56,321 bases of DNA, from the NCBI GenBank assembly GCA_017460885.1, contig JAFUAB010000033.1, positions 1 through 56,321 of the forward strand, written 5' to 3'. This document shows, in pieces, positions 46,511-56,097 of this stretch. The notes under the pieces are model-generated. The model saw only the letters and a list, made by a program, of their open reading frames with translations, ran no database searches and was not told the DNA's origin. Position numbers and translations under genes: made by a program. Every line of letters begins with the position of its first letter. The stretch's first letter is position 1. Source of the DNA: Lachnospiraceae bacterium. GTDB lineage: Bacteria > Bacillota > Clostridia > Lachnospirales > Lachnospiraceae.

Positions 46511-46606
46511 TAACTTTCGAAAAATCAGTAAGAAATCCACAATACCTGATATTTGCTATAATGGTGGGCTTAAGAATCGGTTTACCTTTCGGAACTGTGG
46601 CGTCAG

Positions 46607-46634
46607 GCGGTGACTTTTCAGGTCACCGCTTTTG
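46607..46634 (+). terminator. Intrinsic terminator after the decayed restriction operon
   Basis: A perfect 8-bp stem, GCGGTGAC (46607-46614) with GTCACCGC (46622-46629), then TTTTGTGTT. The rest of 46511-46773 shows no gene; it includes a small ACGCC/GGCGT hairpin just before the peptidase gene and no convincing promoter. Confidence 0.7.
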
Positions 46635-46773
46635 TGTTATCATTAACGATTGTGACAATGAGGCCCGGACGTTTCATCCGGTCGGATGAAATTGTGCAGC
46701 CGCATGTTGACACGGATGATAATGCGACCAGGTAAACGCCGGTTTAGGCGTAAAGAAAATTCGGAGGTAAGAC

Positions 46774-49284
46774 ATGCCTGACAATAAACCAAGAAGCAGG
46801 GAAAGAAACGTTACCGGACAGGGTACCGGCGGATTTAAGACCGGTTCCGGACTGGGCACCGGCCCGGTGGGAAGCACCGGCGGAACCAGCGGAGGAGGCG
46901 GTCATTCCGGAGGAAGCGGCGGTGGCGGCCATCGCGCGGCCAGGGCCGGCGGAGGCGGACTGGGACTTCTCGTCATCATAGCCATAGCATATTTCCTTTT
47001 TGGCAGGGGCGGGTCTTCGGAGATCACGTATTATGATGACGGTGCGTATGAGAATGCGGTCGTTCAGGACGGAGCGGGATCGCTCAGCGCCCTGTCCGGA
47101 AATGACGGATCAGGTTCGTCCGCGGCGTCATCCGGTGGCTCGGTTTCATCGCTGATATCAGCGCTTACCACGGGCTCGTATGGTGATTCTGACATCTATA
47201 CCAGTTCAAGCTATGATTCAGCCGGATTTGAGTCCTCGCCTGCAGCCTTGGCTGCCGACAGCGGCAATTCGCTCATCAACATGGACGTGGCAACCGGCGC
47301 CAGGGCCAAGCGCACGGTCATAAACGGGGATGGTTCCGACGTCGTTACGATCATGGTCTACATGTGCGGCACTGACCTGGAGTCCAAGAGCGGCATGGCC
47401 AGCAATGACATGGCTGAGATGGCTCAGGCGTCGATCTCCGATAATGTCAATGTAATAGTATATACAGGCGGCTGCAAGGGTTGGAAGACTCAGGGCATCA
47501 GCAATAAGGTCAATCAGATATACCAGATCAAAAACGGCGGTTTAAAGCGTCTCGTGGAGGATGACGGAAACAAGGCCATGACCGATCCGGCAACACTTGC
47601 GGGATTCATTAAATATTGTTCGGCCAATTTCCCTGCCAACCGTAATGAGCTTATATTCTGGGATCACGGCGGCGGCTCTGTTTCCGGATACGGATATGAC
47701 GAAAAGAATGCATACGGCGGATCCATGGATCTGGCCGGTATCGATAAGGCGCTTAAGGCAGGCGGTGTGACCTTCGACTTCATCGGCTTTGATGCCTGTC
47801 TGATGGCTACCGCCGAGACTGCGCTGATGCTTGACGATTATGCCGATTATATGATCGCATCCGAGGAAACCGAGCCCGGTATCGGATGGTATTATACCAA
47901 CTGGATGACGGCACTTTCCGGGGATACCGGAATGTCCACCCTGAATATGGGCAAAAGCATAATCGATGATTTCAATCAGGCCTGTGCATATAAATGTCCG
48001 GGACAGAAGACAACACTTTCGATCGTGGATCTGGCGGAATTTGCGGATACCGTACCGGCAAATCTGTCTGCTTTTGCAAAATCCATCAGTTCGCTGATCT
48101 CCGATAAGTCCTTTAAGGAAGTATCGGATGCCAGATACAATACCAGGGAATTCGCACAGAACAGCCGGATCGATCAGGTGGATCTGATCGACCTTTGTCA
48201 GAATGTGGGCAACAGCGAGGGCAAGGCTCTCGCGGAGGCTGTCAGATCCAGTGTAAAATACAACAGAACCTCATCCAATATCAGCAGGGCAAACGGCGTA
48301 TCGATATATTTTCCCTATCAGAAAAAGTCCATGGCCAATCAGGCTGTGTCGACCTTCAAACAGATCGGCATGAATGAGGACTATATCAGATGCGTGACAG
48401 ATGCCGCATCGATGCAGACCGCAGGACAGGTGGCAGGAGGCGGCGGTTATGATCTGCTCTCGGCGCTGGGCGGAGCGGGATCGTCCGGCTACAGCTACAG
48501 CGGAGGCTCCGCTGATATGATCGGTACACTACTGGGTGCATTTCTGTCTGACAGAAGCATTCCCGGTTCCGATGATCTGGATCGCAGCAATACGGCTTTC
48601 TATGACGACAGGTCCTTTACCGATGAGGACGCTGCGGAGTTTATCTCCCTCAACAGCTTCGATGCAGGCAATCTCTTCTGGTCTGATGGAACCGAAGGAG
48701 AAAAGAGGCTTAAGCTTTCGAGTGAACAGTGGAAGCTTATCCATGATGTGGATCTCAACATGTTCATAGATGACGGAGCAGGGTATATAGACCTTGGCCT
48801 TGACAATGTGTTTACATTTGATGGTGATGAACTGATCGCCGATGATTCACATGCATGGATCGGTATCGGCACTCAGATAGCACCCTATTATCATACGGAT
48901 ACCATAGAGTCCGGTGACGAATACTCCATAAACGGTTATATCCCTGTGCTCTATAATAATGAAAGGGCAAAACTGATAGTGATATTCGACAATGAGAATC
49001 CCCACGGCTACATTGCCGGCGTAGATACCGATTACCGAAACAATGAAACCGAGACCGCGGCCAAGAGCACTGTGGGGCTTAATGTTGGCGATACCATACA
49101 GCTGATGTGTGACTATTATACATATGATTTTGAGTACAGCGATTCATATAAGTTCGGTAATCCGATAACCGTAACTGAGGATATGACCGTAACTGATGTG
49201 GATGTCAGTGATTATGATACGATCATTACGTACAGACTGACGGATATTTACAACAGGGCATACTGGACACCGGTCATTAAGTGA
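46774..49284 (+). CDS. Membrane-anchored clostripain-family (C11) cysteine peptidase
   Basis: 836 residues. A Gly/Ser/Arg-rich N-terminus of about 60 residues (GGGGHSGGSGGGGHRAARAGG) precedes one membrane helix (about 62-78). A Ser-rich linker then leads to a C11 domain: MVYMCGTDLESKSG, the catalytic His in FWDHGGG (about 298) and the Cys in GFDACLMA (about 342). A beta-rich C-terminal domain follows (about 600-836). CGGAGGT precedes the ATG. Clostripain-family enzymes cut after Arg and are often autoprocessed. The topology puts the peptidase outside and the glycine-rich tail inside. It heads a run with a nuclease-like protein and a transglutaminase-like protein. Confidence 0.9.
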   Translation: MPDNKPRSRERNVTGQGTGGFKTGSGLGTGPVGSTGGTSGGGGHSGGSGGGGHRAARAGGGGLGLLVIIAIAYFLFGRGGSSEITYYDDGAYENAVVQDGAGSLSALSGNDGSGSSAASSGGSVSSLISALTTGSYGDSDIYTSSSYDSAGFESSPAALAADSGNSLINMDVATGARAKRTVINGDGSDVVTIMVYMCGTDLESKSGMASNDMAEMAQASISDNVNVIVYTGGCKGWKTQGISNKVNQIYQIKNGGLKRLVEDDGNKAMTDPATLAGFIKYCSANFPANRNELIFWDHGGGSVSGYGYDEKNAYGGSMDLAGIDKALKAGGVTFDFIGFDACLMATAETALMLDDYADYMIASEETEPGIGWYYTNWMTALSGDTGMSTLNMGKSIIDDFNQACAYKCPGQKTTLSIVDLAEFADTVPANLSAFAKSISSLISDKSFKEVSDARYNTREFAQNSRIDQVDLIDLCQNVGNSEGKALAEAVRSSVKYNRTSSNISRANGVSIYFPYQKKSMANQAVSTFKQIGMNEDYIRCVTDAASMQTAGQVAGGGGYDLLSALGGAGSSGYSYSGGSADMIGTLLGAFLSDRSIPGSDDLDRSNTAFYDDRSFTDEDAAEFISLNSFDAGNLFWSDGTEGEKRLKLSSEQWKLIHDVDLNMFIDDGAGYIDLGLDNVFTFDGDELIADDSHAWIGIGTQIAPYYHTDTIESGDEYSINGYIPVLYNNERAKLIVIFDNENPHGYIAGVDTDYRNNETETAAKSTVGLNVGDTIQLMCDYYTYDFEYSDSYKFGNPITVTEDMTVTDVDVSDYDTIITYRLTDIYNRAYWTPVIK

Positions 49285-49330
49285 TTTCACTCATGAGCAT
49301 GGTATTATGGACATGTGGGCGGAGATCGTT

Positions 49331-49363
49331 ATGATGGTAAACTGGATTTATGGTGATATCTGA
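49331..49363 (+). CDS. Possible 10-residue leader ORF overlapping the next gene start
   Basis: GGAGATCGTT precedes an ATG at 49331 whose frame (MMVNWIYGDI) stops at 49363, overlapping the ATG at 49350 of the next gene, which has no ribosome site of its own. Coupled translation is the simplest reading. Confidence 0.3.
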   Translation: MMVNWIYGDI

Positions 49364-50117
49364 CAGGATCGACAAAAGAAGATTTGAAGAAGCCCGTATC
49401 AAGGTACTGACCGGCAATCATGATCCTCACGGGTTCGGAACACTTGCGGAAAAGACCGTTCATGCGGTCATGAAGCAGTATTACCTGCCAAACGAGGATT
49501 ATCATGAGGTCCCGATAGGCAACTATATTGCCGATATATACACCGGTGAGGAGATCATAGAGATCCAGAACGCCAACTTCGGACATATGCGGGACAAGCT
49601 GGCAGCTTTTCTGCCGGAGTATCAGGTGTATCTCGTATATCCCTTTCCGCATAAGAGGTGGATCATCTGGCTGGATGCGGAAACCGGGGAGGTTAAAGAA
49701 AAGAACCTGGTCAGGATGACGGGGAGCATATATCATGCTTTACCTGAGTTTTTCAGGATAAAAGCATATCTGACGGATCCGAACCTGCATATACGTGTTC
49801 CTTTGATCGATATGGAGGAGTATCGTCTGCTCGACGGCAAGCGTAGCAAGCGAAGCAAAAAGATCGGTTCTCACAGATATGACAGGGTGCCTGTGGAGCT
49901 TGTCGATGAGGTCGTCATTGATGAGGTAAGGGATTATCTACAGCTTTTGCCATACGATCTGCCGGAGGAATTTACCACGGCAGATATGGCTAAGACGGCT
50001 CATATCAACAAATATCTGGCTCAGGAAACCCTCAAGCTGCTCTATGATATCGGAATAGTTGCCCGTGTAGGCAAACGCGGCAAGGCATACATTTACCGCG
50101 TCTATGAGGAATTATGA
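49350..50117 (+). CDS. PD-(D/E)XK-like nuclease fold with C-terminal winged-helix domain; unknown function
   Basis: 255 residues. The N-terminal half contains HAVMKQYY, then the short block IADIYTGEEIIEIQ, which has the Asp plus E-x-Q spacing of PD-(D/E)XK nucleases. A strand-rich region follows (YLVYPFPHKRWIIWLD), a basic KRSKRSKKIG segment, and a C-terminal winged helix (about 195-255) that includes FTTADMAKTAHINKYLAQET. The start lacks a ribosome site. Its stop overlaps the transglutaminase gene as ATGA, so the two are translated together. The nuclease reading is inferred from fold motifs only. Confidence 0.72.
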   Translation: MVISDRIDKRRFEEARIKVLTGNHDPHGFGTLAEKTVHAVMKQYYLPNEDYHEVPIGNYIADIYTGEEIIEIQNANFGHMRDKLAAFLPEYQVYLVYPFPHKRWIIWLDAETGEVKEKNLVRMTGSIYHALPEFFRIKAYLTDPNLHIRVPLIDMEEYRLLDGKRSKRSKKIGSHRYDRVPVELVDEVVIDEVRDYLQLLPYDLPEEFTTADMAKTAHINKYLAQETLKLLYDIGIVARVGKRGKAYIYRVYEEL

Positions 50118-51718
50118 AAAATACGCTATGGCGGATCTCAATAGTATTATTGCTTCTGTTGACAGCCCTGATCGTACTTCTGGGGCTCTATCTTGGTTCG
50201 CCTTCATTTAAGGACAAGGTGGATGGGCTGCTTAATAAAGATTCCGAACAGCCTGTGTCCTCGGAAACCGGTGTTCTGTCGGATCCTGCCGCAGGCAGTC
50301 AGTCTTTTCCGCAGAACGGCTCCGGTATCATTGCAACGGTACCTGACGGACAGACCCCGGGAACCGATCCGTATGGGAGCAGCAATATGCCTTCTATTAA
50401 CGGAAATTTCCCGACTCCGAATATCGATCCCGCATATCTCTCAAACGAACTGAATACCGGATATGATGCGCCCGATCCCTCAGCTATAAGTGTACCGGCT
50501 GAGGTCGCAGGAAGAACGGGCGGAGAGGGAGATCTGTCCGCTGACGTATCCACCCTGGATGATGCGACTGCAGACAGACTGGAAAAGGAGCTGAGTGAGG
50601 GAAACACCGGTGAAGGGCTTGAATTTGACCCGATGATGTATCCCTATTATCAGATGATAGACGATGCTTCCAAAGCTCTCTACAGACAGATATTTGCAAA
50701 CGCACAGGATCTTTTTGATGATTTCAAGGCTGTCAGGAGCGACGTTACTCCCGGACAGCTGCGAAATGCCTTTACTGCGGTATTCAACGACCACCCGGAG
50801 CTTTTTTATCTTGATACCAAATACTCCGCGGGCTTGAGAAACAATGGTACCTGTCTGGAGATAAAGCTTTATTTCAACAATCTTGCCGATAACCTGAATG
50901 CCAATAAGTCTGTTTTTGAGGATGCGGCACAGTCTCTGGCAGGAAGCGGCGGTTCACCCTATGATCTTGAAAAGACCGTACATGCGGCTCTTTCCGACAG
51001 GAATGTGTATTCGCTGTCCGCTCCGTATAATCAGAGTGCTTACAGCGCCTTAAACAACGGATCGACGGTCTGTGCCGGTTATTCGCGGGCTTTTCAATAT
51101 GTCTGCCAGCTGGCGGGCATTCCCTGCTATTATTGTTCCGGCTACGCCGGAGAAAACCATGCCTGGAACATAATCTGTCTCGACGGGGATTTCTACAATG
51201 TGGACGTTACCTGGGACGACACGGATTCAACTCCCTCATACAATTATGACTGGTTCAACAAGACCGACGATGACTATGGCACGACGCACGTCCGCAGGGA
51301 CCTTTCCGTTTACCTGCCTCCCTGCAACGGAACAAGATACCGTGATCTTGAGAGCGATCCGGAGGGAACGCCGGATAACCTGGCGCCCGTGGGAGAACAG
51401 CAGTCTCCTGATCTGAGGAGCCTGGCAGATTACGGATTGTCCGAAGAGGATGTTATACGCGATATTCAGGCTTATTATGATAAGGCTCTGGATATGATCG
51501 GACAGCTTGGAATGGGTATGAACTCTGTGGATATCCCGGTTGACAATGAGGCACTGTCCGATCAGATAAGAAATGCTTTCGATACCAATACGGTGGAAAA
51601 CAGTCTGCTTCAGCCGATCCTTAATGCTACGGGTGCAAGACAGGTTGATGTCAGCGTGACTCCGGAAGATCTGACAGACGGGCGAGTCCTTTTGCATCAT
51701 TCCGTTACTCTGCGATAA
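50114..51718 (+). CDS. Membrane-anchored transglutaminase-like protein
   Basis: 534 residues. An N-terminal membrane anchor (IVLLLLLTALIVLLGLYLG) and a long Ser/Pro/Gly-rich linker (about 40-165) precede a transglutaminase-core domain. The catalytic Cys is in STVCAGYSRAF (about 320), the His in GENHAWN (about 349) and the Asp in NVDVTWDD (about 364), all intact. A helical tail of about 150 residues follows. Such proteins act outside the membrane as cysteine peptidases, amidases or crosslinkers. It overlaps the preceding gene by 4 bases. Together with the clostripain-like peptidase it suggests cell-surface protein processing (inference). Confidence 0.87.
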   Translation: MKNTLWRISIVLLLLLTALIVLLGLYLGSPSFKDKVDGLLNKDSEQPVSSETGVLSDPAAGSQSFPQNGSGIIATVPDGQTPGTDPYGSSNMPSINGNFPTPNIDPAYLSNELNTGYDAPDPSAISVPAEVAGRTGGEGDLSADVSTLDDATADRLEKELSEGNTGEGLEFDPMMYPYYQMIDDASKALYRQIFANAQDLFDDFKAVRSDVTPGQLRNAFTAVFNDHPELFYLDTKYSAGLRNNGTCLEIKLYFNNLADNLNANKSVFEDAAQSLAGSGGSPYDLEKTVHAALSDRNVYSLSAPYNQSAYSALNNGSTVCAGYSRAFQYVCQLAGIPCYYCSGYAGENHAWNIICLDGDFYNVDVTWDDTDSTPSYNYDWFNKTDDDYGTTHVRRDLSVYLPPCNGTRYRDLESDPEGTPDNLAPVGEQQSPDLRSLADYGLSEEDVIRDIQAYYDKALDMIGQLGMGMNSVDIPVDNEALSDQIRNAFDTNTVENSLLQPILNATGARQVDVSVTPEDLTDGRVLLHHSVTLR

Positions 51719-51730
51719 GCGGCATTATGT

Positions 51731-51777
51731 CAACTACATATAGTAGATTTTCATAAAATAACAACTATATGTAGTTG
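51731..51777. repeat. Perfect 14-bp inverted repeat upstream of carB
   Basis: CAACTACATATAGT (51731-51744) and ACTATATGTAGTTG (51764-51777) are perfect inverted repeats separated by 19 bases. The right arm overlaps the carB -35 box. Possible roles are operator, terminator for the transglutaminase unit (eight Ts follow at 51786-51793) or both. Confidence 0.7.
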
Positions 51778-51803
51778 CCCGATGCTTTTTTTTGCTGTAT
51801 TAT
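51775..51803 (+). promoter_or_regulatory. carB promoter candidate
   Basis: TTGCCC (51775-51780), 17 bases, then TATTAT (51798-51803), 54 bases before the carB ATG. The -35 overlaps the right arm of the inverted repeat, so a protein bound there could block transcription. Confidence 0.5.
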
Positions 51804-51857
51804 ATCAAATGGATTATTACGAAGTGAGTTTTCGTATAGAAAAAGGGGGAGCAGATT

Positions 51858-54800
51858 ATGCCAAAAAGAACAGATATCAATAAAGTGCTGATCATCGGAT
51901 CGGGGCCCATAGTCATCGGTCAGGCCTGCGAGTTTGACTATTCGGGTACACAGGCCTGTAAAGCTTTGAAGAAGCTGGGATACGAGATAGTGCTGGTGAA
52001 TTCCAATCCGGCGACGATAATGACGGATCCGGAGACAGCCGACGTAACATATATCGAGCCCCTTAACGTACACAGGCTTGAACAGATCATTGCCAAGGAA
52101 AGACCTGACGCCCTGCTGCCGAATCTCGGAGGACAGTCCGGTCTTAATCTTTGTGCGGAGCTGAACAAGGCCGGCGTGCTGGACAAATACAACGTACAGG
52201 TCATCGGAGTGCAGGTCGACGCGATAGAGAGAGGCGAGGACCGCATAGAGTTCAAGAATACCATGAACGAGCTCGGCATCGAGATGGCACGTTCACAGGT
52301 TGCGTATTCGGTGGATGAAGCGCTGGGCATAGCCGATAAGCTCGGATATCCGGTCGTGCTCAGACCCGCTTATACGATGGGCGGAGCCGGAGGCGGCCTC
52401 GTCTACAATAAAGAAGAGTTAAAGACCGTCTGCGAACGCGGACTGCAGGCTTCACTGGTAGGGCAGGTGCTAGTTGAGGAATCGGTCATCGGCTGGGAAG
52501 AGCTGGAGCTTGAGGTGGTCAGGGATGCAGAGGGCAACATGATCACGGTATGCTTCATCGAGAACATAGATCCGATGGGCGTGCATACCGGCGATTCCTT
52601 CTGCGCTGCTCCGATGCTCACCATTTCACAGGAGGTCATGGACAGGCTGCAGGAACAGGCTTACAAGATCGTTGACCGCGTGCAGGTCATCGGTGGAACC
52701 AACGTGCAGTTTGCTCACGATCCGGTATCTGACAGGATCGTGGTCATAGAGATCAACCCCCGTACTTCACGTTCCTCAGCGCTGGCCAGCAAGGCTACGG
52801 GCTTCCCGATAGCCCTCGTGTCAGCATATCTCGCGTGCGGTCTTACGCTTAAGGACATCCCCTGCGGCAAATACGGAACACTGGATAAATACAAGCCCGA
52901 CGGCGATTACGTGGTGATCAAGTTCGCGAGATGGGCTTTTGAGAAATTCAAGGGCGTGGAAGACAAGCTCGGCACCCAGATGAGGGCCGTGGGCGAGGTC
53001 ATGAGCATCGGCAAGAACTACAAGGAAGCCTTCCAGAAGGCCATCAGGTCACTGGAAACCGGCAGGTATGGTCTCGGCCACGTCAAGGACTTTGATACAC
53101 TGCCAAAGGAGGAGCTGCTCCGCAGGCTGAACACTCCGTCCAGCGAGAGGCATTTCCTGATGTATGAGGCGCTGAGGGCAGGCGCCACCGTGGACGAGAT
53201 CCACGACCGTACCCACGTCAAGAAGTACTTCATCGAGCAGATGAAGGAGCTGGTTGAAGAGGAAGAGGAACTGCTTAAGTCAAAGGGCAGCCTTCCGACC
53301 GACGAACAGCTGACCAGGGCCAAAAAGGACGGCTTCTCGGATAAGTACCTGAGTCAGATACTTGAGATCCCCGAGGACGACGTCCGTAAAAAGAGATATG
53401 AACTCGGCGTACGACAGACCTGGGAGGGAGTGCACGTAAGCGGCACCGAGAACAGCGCATATTATTATTCGACGTACAACGGAGTGGACAGGAATCCCAT
53501 TTCGTCCAACAAAAAGATCATGATCCTTGGCGGCGGCCCCAACCGCATCGGACAGGGCATCGAGTTCGACTATTGCTGCGTGCATGCCGCTCTGGCCCTT
53601 AAGAAGCTTGGCTTTGAGACCATCATCGTCAACTGTAATCCCGAGACCGTATCAACCGATTACGATACCTCGGATAAGCTGTATTTCGAGCCTCTGACTC
53701 TTGAGGACGTGCTCAGCATTTATGAAGAGGAGAAACCTCTCGGCGTCATAGCCCAGTTCGGCGGACAGACTCCGCTTAACCTGGCCGGATCCCTGGAGGC
53801 AAACGGCGTGAAGATCCTGGGCACGCCTCCTTCGGTCATCGACATGGCTGAGGACAGGGACCTTTTCCGCGACATGATGGACAAGCTTGGCATACCGATG
53901 CCAGAGTCAGGCATGGCCACCACCGTGGAGGAGGCTCAGACCATAGCCAACCGCATCGGCTATCCCGTAATGGTGCGTCCTTCCTACGTGCTCGGCGGAC
54001 GCGGCATGGAGGTCGTATACGACGACGAATCCATGGCAGATTACATGAGAGCCGCAGTGGGCGTTACGCCTGACAGGCCGATCCTCATAGACAGGTTCCT
54101 TAACCATGCCCTGGAGTGCGAGGCAGACGCCATCAGCGACGGCACGCACGCCTTCGTGCCCGCGGTAATGGAACATATAGAGCTGGCGGGAGTTCATTCC
54201 GGTGATTCCGCCTGCATCATTCCTTCGGTGCACATCACTCCCGAGAACGTGGAGACCATCAAGGAGTACACGCGCAAGATCGCGGAGGAGATGCACGTGG
54301 AGGGCCTGATGAACATGCAGTACGCCATCGAGAACGGCAAGGTCTTCGTGCTTGAGGCCAATCCCAGGGCATCACGTACCGTGCCGCTCGTATCCAAGGT
54401 ATGCAATGTGCGTATGGTACCCATCGCAACCGACATCATCACCAGCGAGCTTACCGGCAGGAAATCGCCTGTGCCTGAGCTTGCGGAGCGGAACATCCCT
54501 TATTATGGAGTTAAGGAAGCCGCCTTCCCGTTCAACATGTTCCAGGAGGTGGACCCCGTGCTCGGACCCGAGATGAGATCCACCGGAGAAGTGCTGGGAC
54601 TCAGTCCTTCCTACGGCGAGGCATACATAAAGGCACAGGAGGGAGTCGGCGCGCCGCTTCCGACCGAGGGCCGCGTGCTCATATCCGTCAACAGCAAGGA
54701 CAAGGCCGAGGTCGTGGAGGTCGCCAGGGCATTCCACGATGACGGCTTCGATATAGTTGCGACTCACGGAACCGCAGACGTGATAAGCGAGGCCGGCATT

Positions 54801-55073
54801 CCCGTTACCCGCATCAACAAGCTCTACGAGGGCAGGCCCAACGTCCTGGATTCCATCACGAACGGAGAATATGACCTCATAGTTAATTCACCCGTAGGCA
54901 AGGAGAGTGTAAACGATGACAGTTATATCAGAAAAGCTGCTATCAAGGCTCGTATCCCGTACATTACGACTATTGCGGCAGCCCGCGCTACAGCGGAGGG
55001 TATCAAATACGTCAAGACGCACGAATCGGGAGAGATCACGTCACTTCAGGACTACCACAGCCTGATCGGATGA
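51858..55073 (+). CDS. carB: Carbamoyl-phosphate synthase large subunit
   Basis: 1071 residues, full length. It makes carbamoyl-phosphate from ammonia (delivered by CarA), bicarbonate and two ATP for pyrimidine and arginine synthesis. The N-terminal half has the ATP-grasp entry IGSGPIVIGQACEFDYSG and NPRTSRSSALASKATG. The second half repeats it with GGGPNRIGQGIEFDYCCVHA and ANPRASRTVPLVSKV. The C-terminal MGS-like allosteric domain begins near residue 930. AAGGGGGAG precedes the ATG. carA is not adjacent within the window, which is unusual since the two are commonly paired. The inverted repeat upstream may regulate it. Confidence 0.97.
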   Translation: MPKRTDINKVLIIGSGPIVIGQACEFDYSGTQACKALKKLGYEIVLVNSNPATIMTDPETADVTYIEPLNVHRLEQIIAKERPDALLPNLGGQSGLNLCAELNKAGVLDKYNVQVIGVQVDAIERGEDRIEFKNTMNELGIEMARSQVAYSVDEALGIADKLGYPVVLRPAYTMGGAGGGLVYNKEELKTVCERGLQASLVGQVLVEESVIGWEELELEVVRDAEGNMITVCFIENIDPMGVHTGDSFCAAPMLTISQEVMDRLQEQAYKIVDRVQVIGGTNVQFAHDPVSDRIVVIEINPRTSRSSALASKATGFPIALVSAYLACGLTLKDIPCGKYGTLDKYKPDGDYVVIKFARWAFEKFKGVEDKLGTQMRAVGEVMSIGKNYKEAFQKAIRSLETGRYGLGHVKDFDTLPKEELLRRLNTPSSERHFLMYEALRAGATVDEIHDRTHVKKYFIEQMKELVEEEEELLKSKGSLPTDEQLTRAKKDGFSDKYLSQILEIPEDDVRKKRYELGVRQTWEGVHVSGTENSAYYYSTYNGVDRNPISSNKKIMILGGGPNRIGQGIEFDYCCVHAALALKKLGFETIIVNCNPETVSTDYDTSDKLYFEPLTLEDVLSIYEEEKPLGVIAQFGGQTPLNLAGSLEANGVKILGTPPSVIDMAEDRDLFRDMMDKLGIPMPESGMATTVEEAQTIANRIGYPVMVRPSYVLGGRGMEVVYDDESMADYMRAAVGVTPDRPILIDRFLNHALECEADAISDGTHAFVPAVMEHIELAGVHSGDSACIIPSVHITPENVETIKEYTRKIAEEMHVEGLMNMQYAIENGKVFVLEANPRASRTVPLVSKVCNVRMVPIATDIITSELTGRKSPVPELAERNIPYYGVKEAAFPFNMFQEVDPVLGPEMRSTGEVLGLSPSYGEAYIKAQEGVGAPLPTEGRVLISVNSKDKAEVVEVARAFHDDGFDIVATHGTADVISEAGIPVTRINKLYEGRPNVLDSITNGEYDLIVNSPVGKESVNDDSYIRKAAIKARIPYITTIAAARATAEGIKYVKTHESGEITSLQDYHSLIG

Positions 55074-55211
55074 ACCATGGGACGATTTGACCAAAAGTCA
55101 CGACGCCGGACTGCACCTTATTAAGAAAACTGTGAGGAATTGCGTGAGAAAGATCAAATTAAGTATTCATATTGACGGGAGTATGCTCATGAATACATTG
55201 ATTTAGGGGGA

Positions 55212-55622
55212 ATGATGCTTGTTGATGAGTATGTTTTCAAGATGATAATTCAAGGATCATCTATTGACGAGGATGGGCTTAGGGATATATTTATAGATTC
55301 CGGGTATGATTCTGATTACATTCCTTGTGGAACGGTTATGTCCAAATCATTTAAACTATCAACATCTTGCGAAACTTTTTCTGTGTATAAGGAATATGAT
55401 AGTTTTGATTATGGAATTAAAGAATTTATGACATTTGTCTTGAGATATTCAAATGATATAAAAAGGCTACGAACGGTTTATAAAATTAGATTTTTATGTT
55501 TTATAAATGCAGACAATGCCCAGATTGAGTATATAATTCCCAAAGATGCTATGCAGATTTTTGCAGAACTGGATATTGATATTTGTTTTTCTGTATTGTC
55601 GTGGGGATTAATTGAAGAATGA
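55212..55622 (+). CDS. Small AT-rich orphan protein, possible immunity protein (DUF4279-like)
   Basis: 136 residues. The ORF is far richer in A+T than its neighbours. The pattern VFKMIIQGSSIDEDGLRDIF, then TFVLRYSNDIKRLRTVYKIRF and IPKDAMQIFAELDIDICFSVL, resembles the DUF4279 immunity family found near Rhs toxins, but the likeness is weak. Two ATGs (55212, 55215) follow AGGGGG. It lies 280 bases before an Rhs fragment, which supports an orphan immunity role. Intracellular, no membrane segment. Confidence 0.6.
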   Translation: MMLVDEYVFKMIIQGSSIDEDGLRDIFIDSGYDSDYIPCGTVMSKSFKLSTSCETFSVYKEYDSFDYGIKEFMTFVLRYSNDIKRLRTVYKIRFLCFINADNAQIEYIIPKDAMQIFAELDIDICFSVLSWGLIEE

Positions 55623-55902
55623 TATTCCCAGCTGGCTATTGTCAAAATCAAAGTATAGTCCGGAAAAGTTAAAAAAATAGCAGATCAATCCACGTGAAAT
55701 AGTGGCGTATCAAAAAATGGTAAAGGGTATCGCGCCTATACTTGAAATAGTTTGATTCGATATAATATGAATGGAACAAGATTGGAATAATCAGAGATTA
55801 TTAGCAAAACGATTTTTAAATACTGTATCACAATCTGTTGAATAGATTAAGATTCTAACATTACGATCAACCTTACGGCACGTCAGGAGGGGCATGGTTT
55901 GA
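55623..55902. other. AT-rich stretch with no supported gene
   Basis: All frames are short. Codon-like fragments (for example NPREIVAYQKMV near 55691-55726) are interrupted and not identified. The base composition is AT-rich like the orphan genes on both sides, which fits Rhs-locus debris. No terminator or promoter is clear. Confidence 0.5.
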
Positions 55903-56088
55903 CTGTGCCCAAGGATAAGCGGTCTGACCACCTCCACAAGCGCGTATTCCGACCTGAATTCCATTGCGGACGATTCGCAGATTACATATACTTATGATAA
56001 GCTCGGCAGACTTATCAAGGCAGAGGATGCCGGGAAGGGCCGCACGTGCGAATACGCGTATGACATCATGGGGAACGTCACGTCATGA
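55903..56088 (+). pseudogene. Fragment of an Rhs/YD-repeat protein
   Basis: An open stretch without a start reads DSQITYTYDKLGRLIKAED and then CEYAYDIMGNVTS before a TGA at 56086. The two YTYD..GRL / YAYD..GN units are YD repeats of Rhs polymorphic-toxin proteins. About 60 codons remain of a protein usually over 1000 residues, so it is a displaced tip. It is more GC-rich than the orphan genes around it. Confidence 0.8.
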
Positions 56089-56097
56089 TTGTTTTCA

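Noticed and set aside
49840-49875. Repeat AAGCGTAGCAAGCGAAGCAAA resembling an intergenic repeat
   Set aside because: It lies in frame within a coding region and encodes KRSKRSKK.
51731-51777. Inverted repeat as a transposon end
   Set aside because: No transposase, no partner copy in the window and no target duplication; promoter overlap favours regulation.
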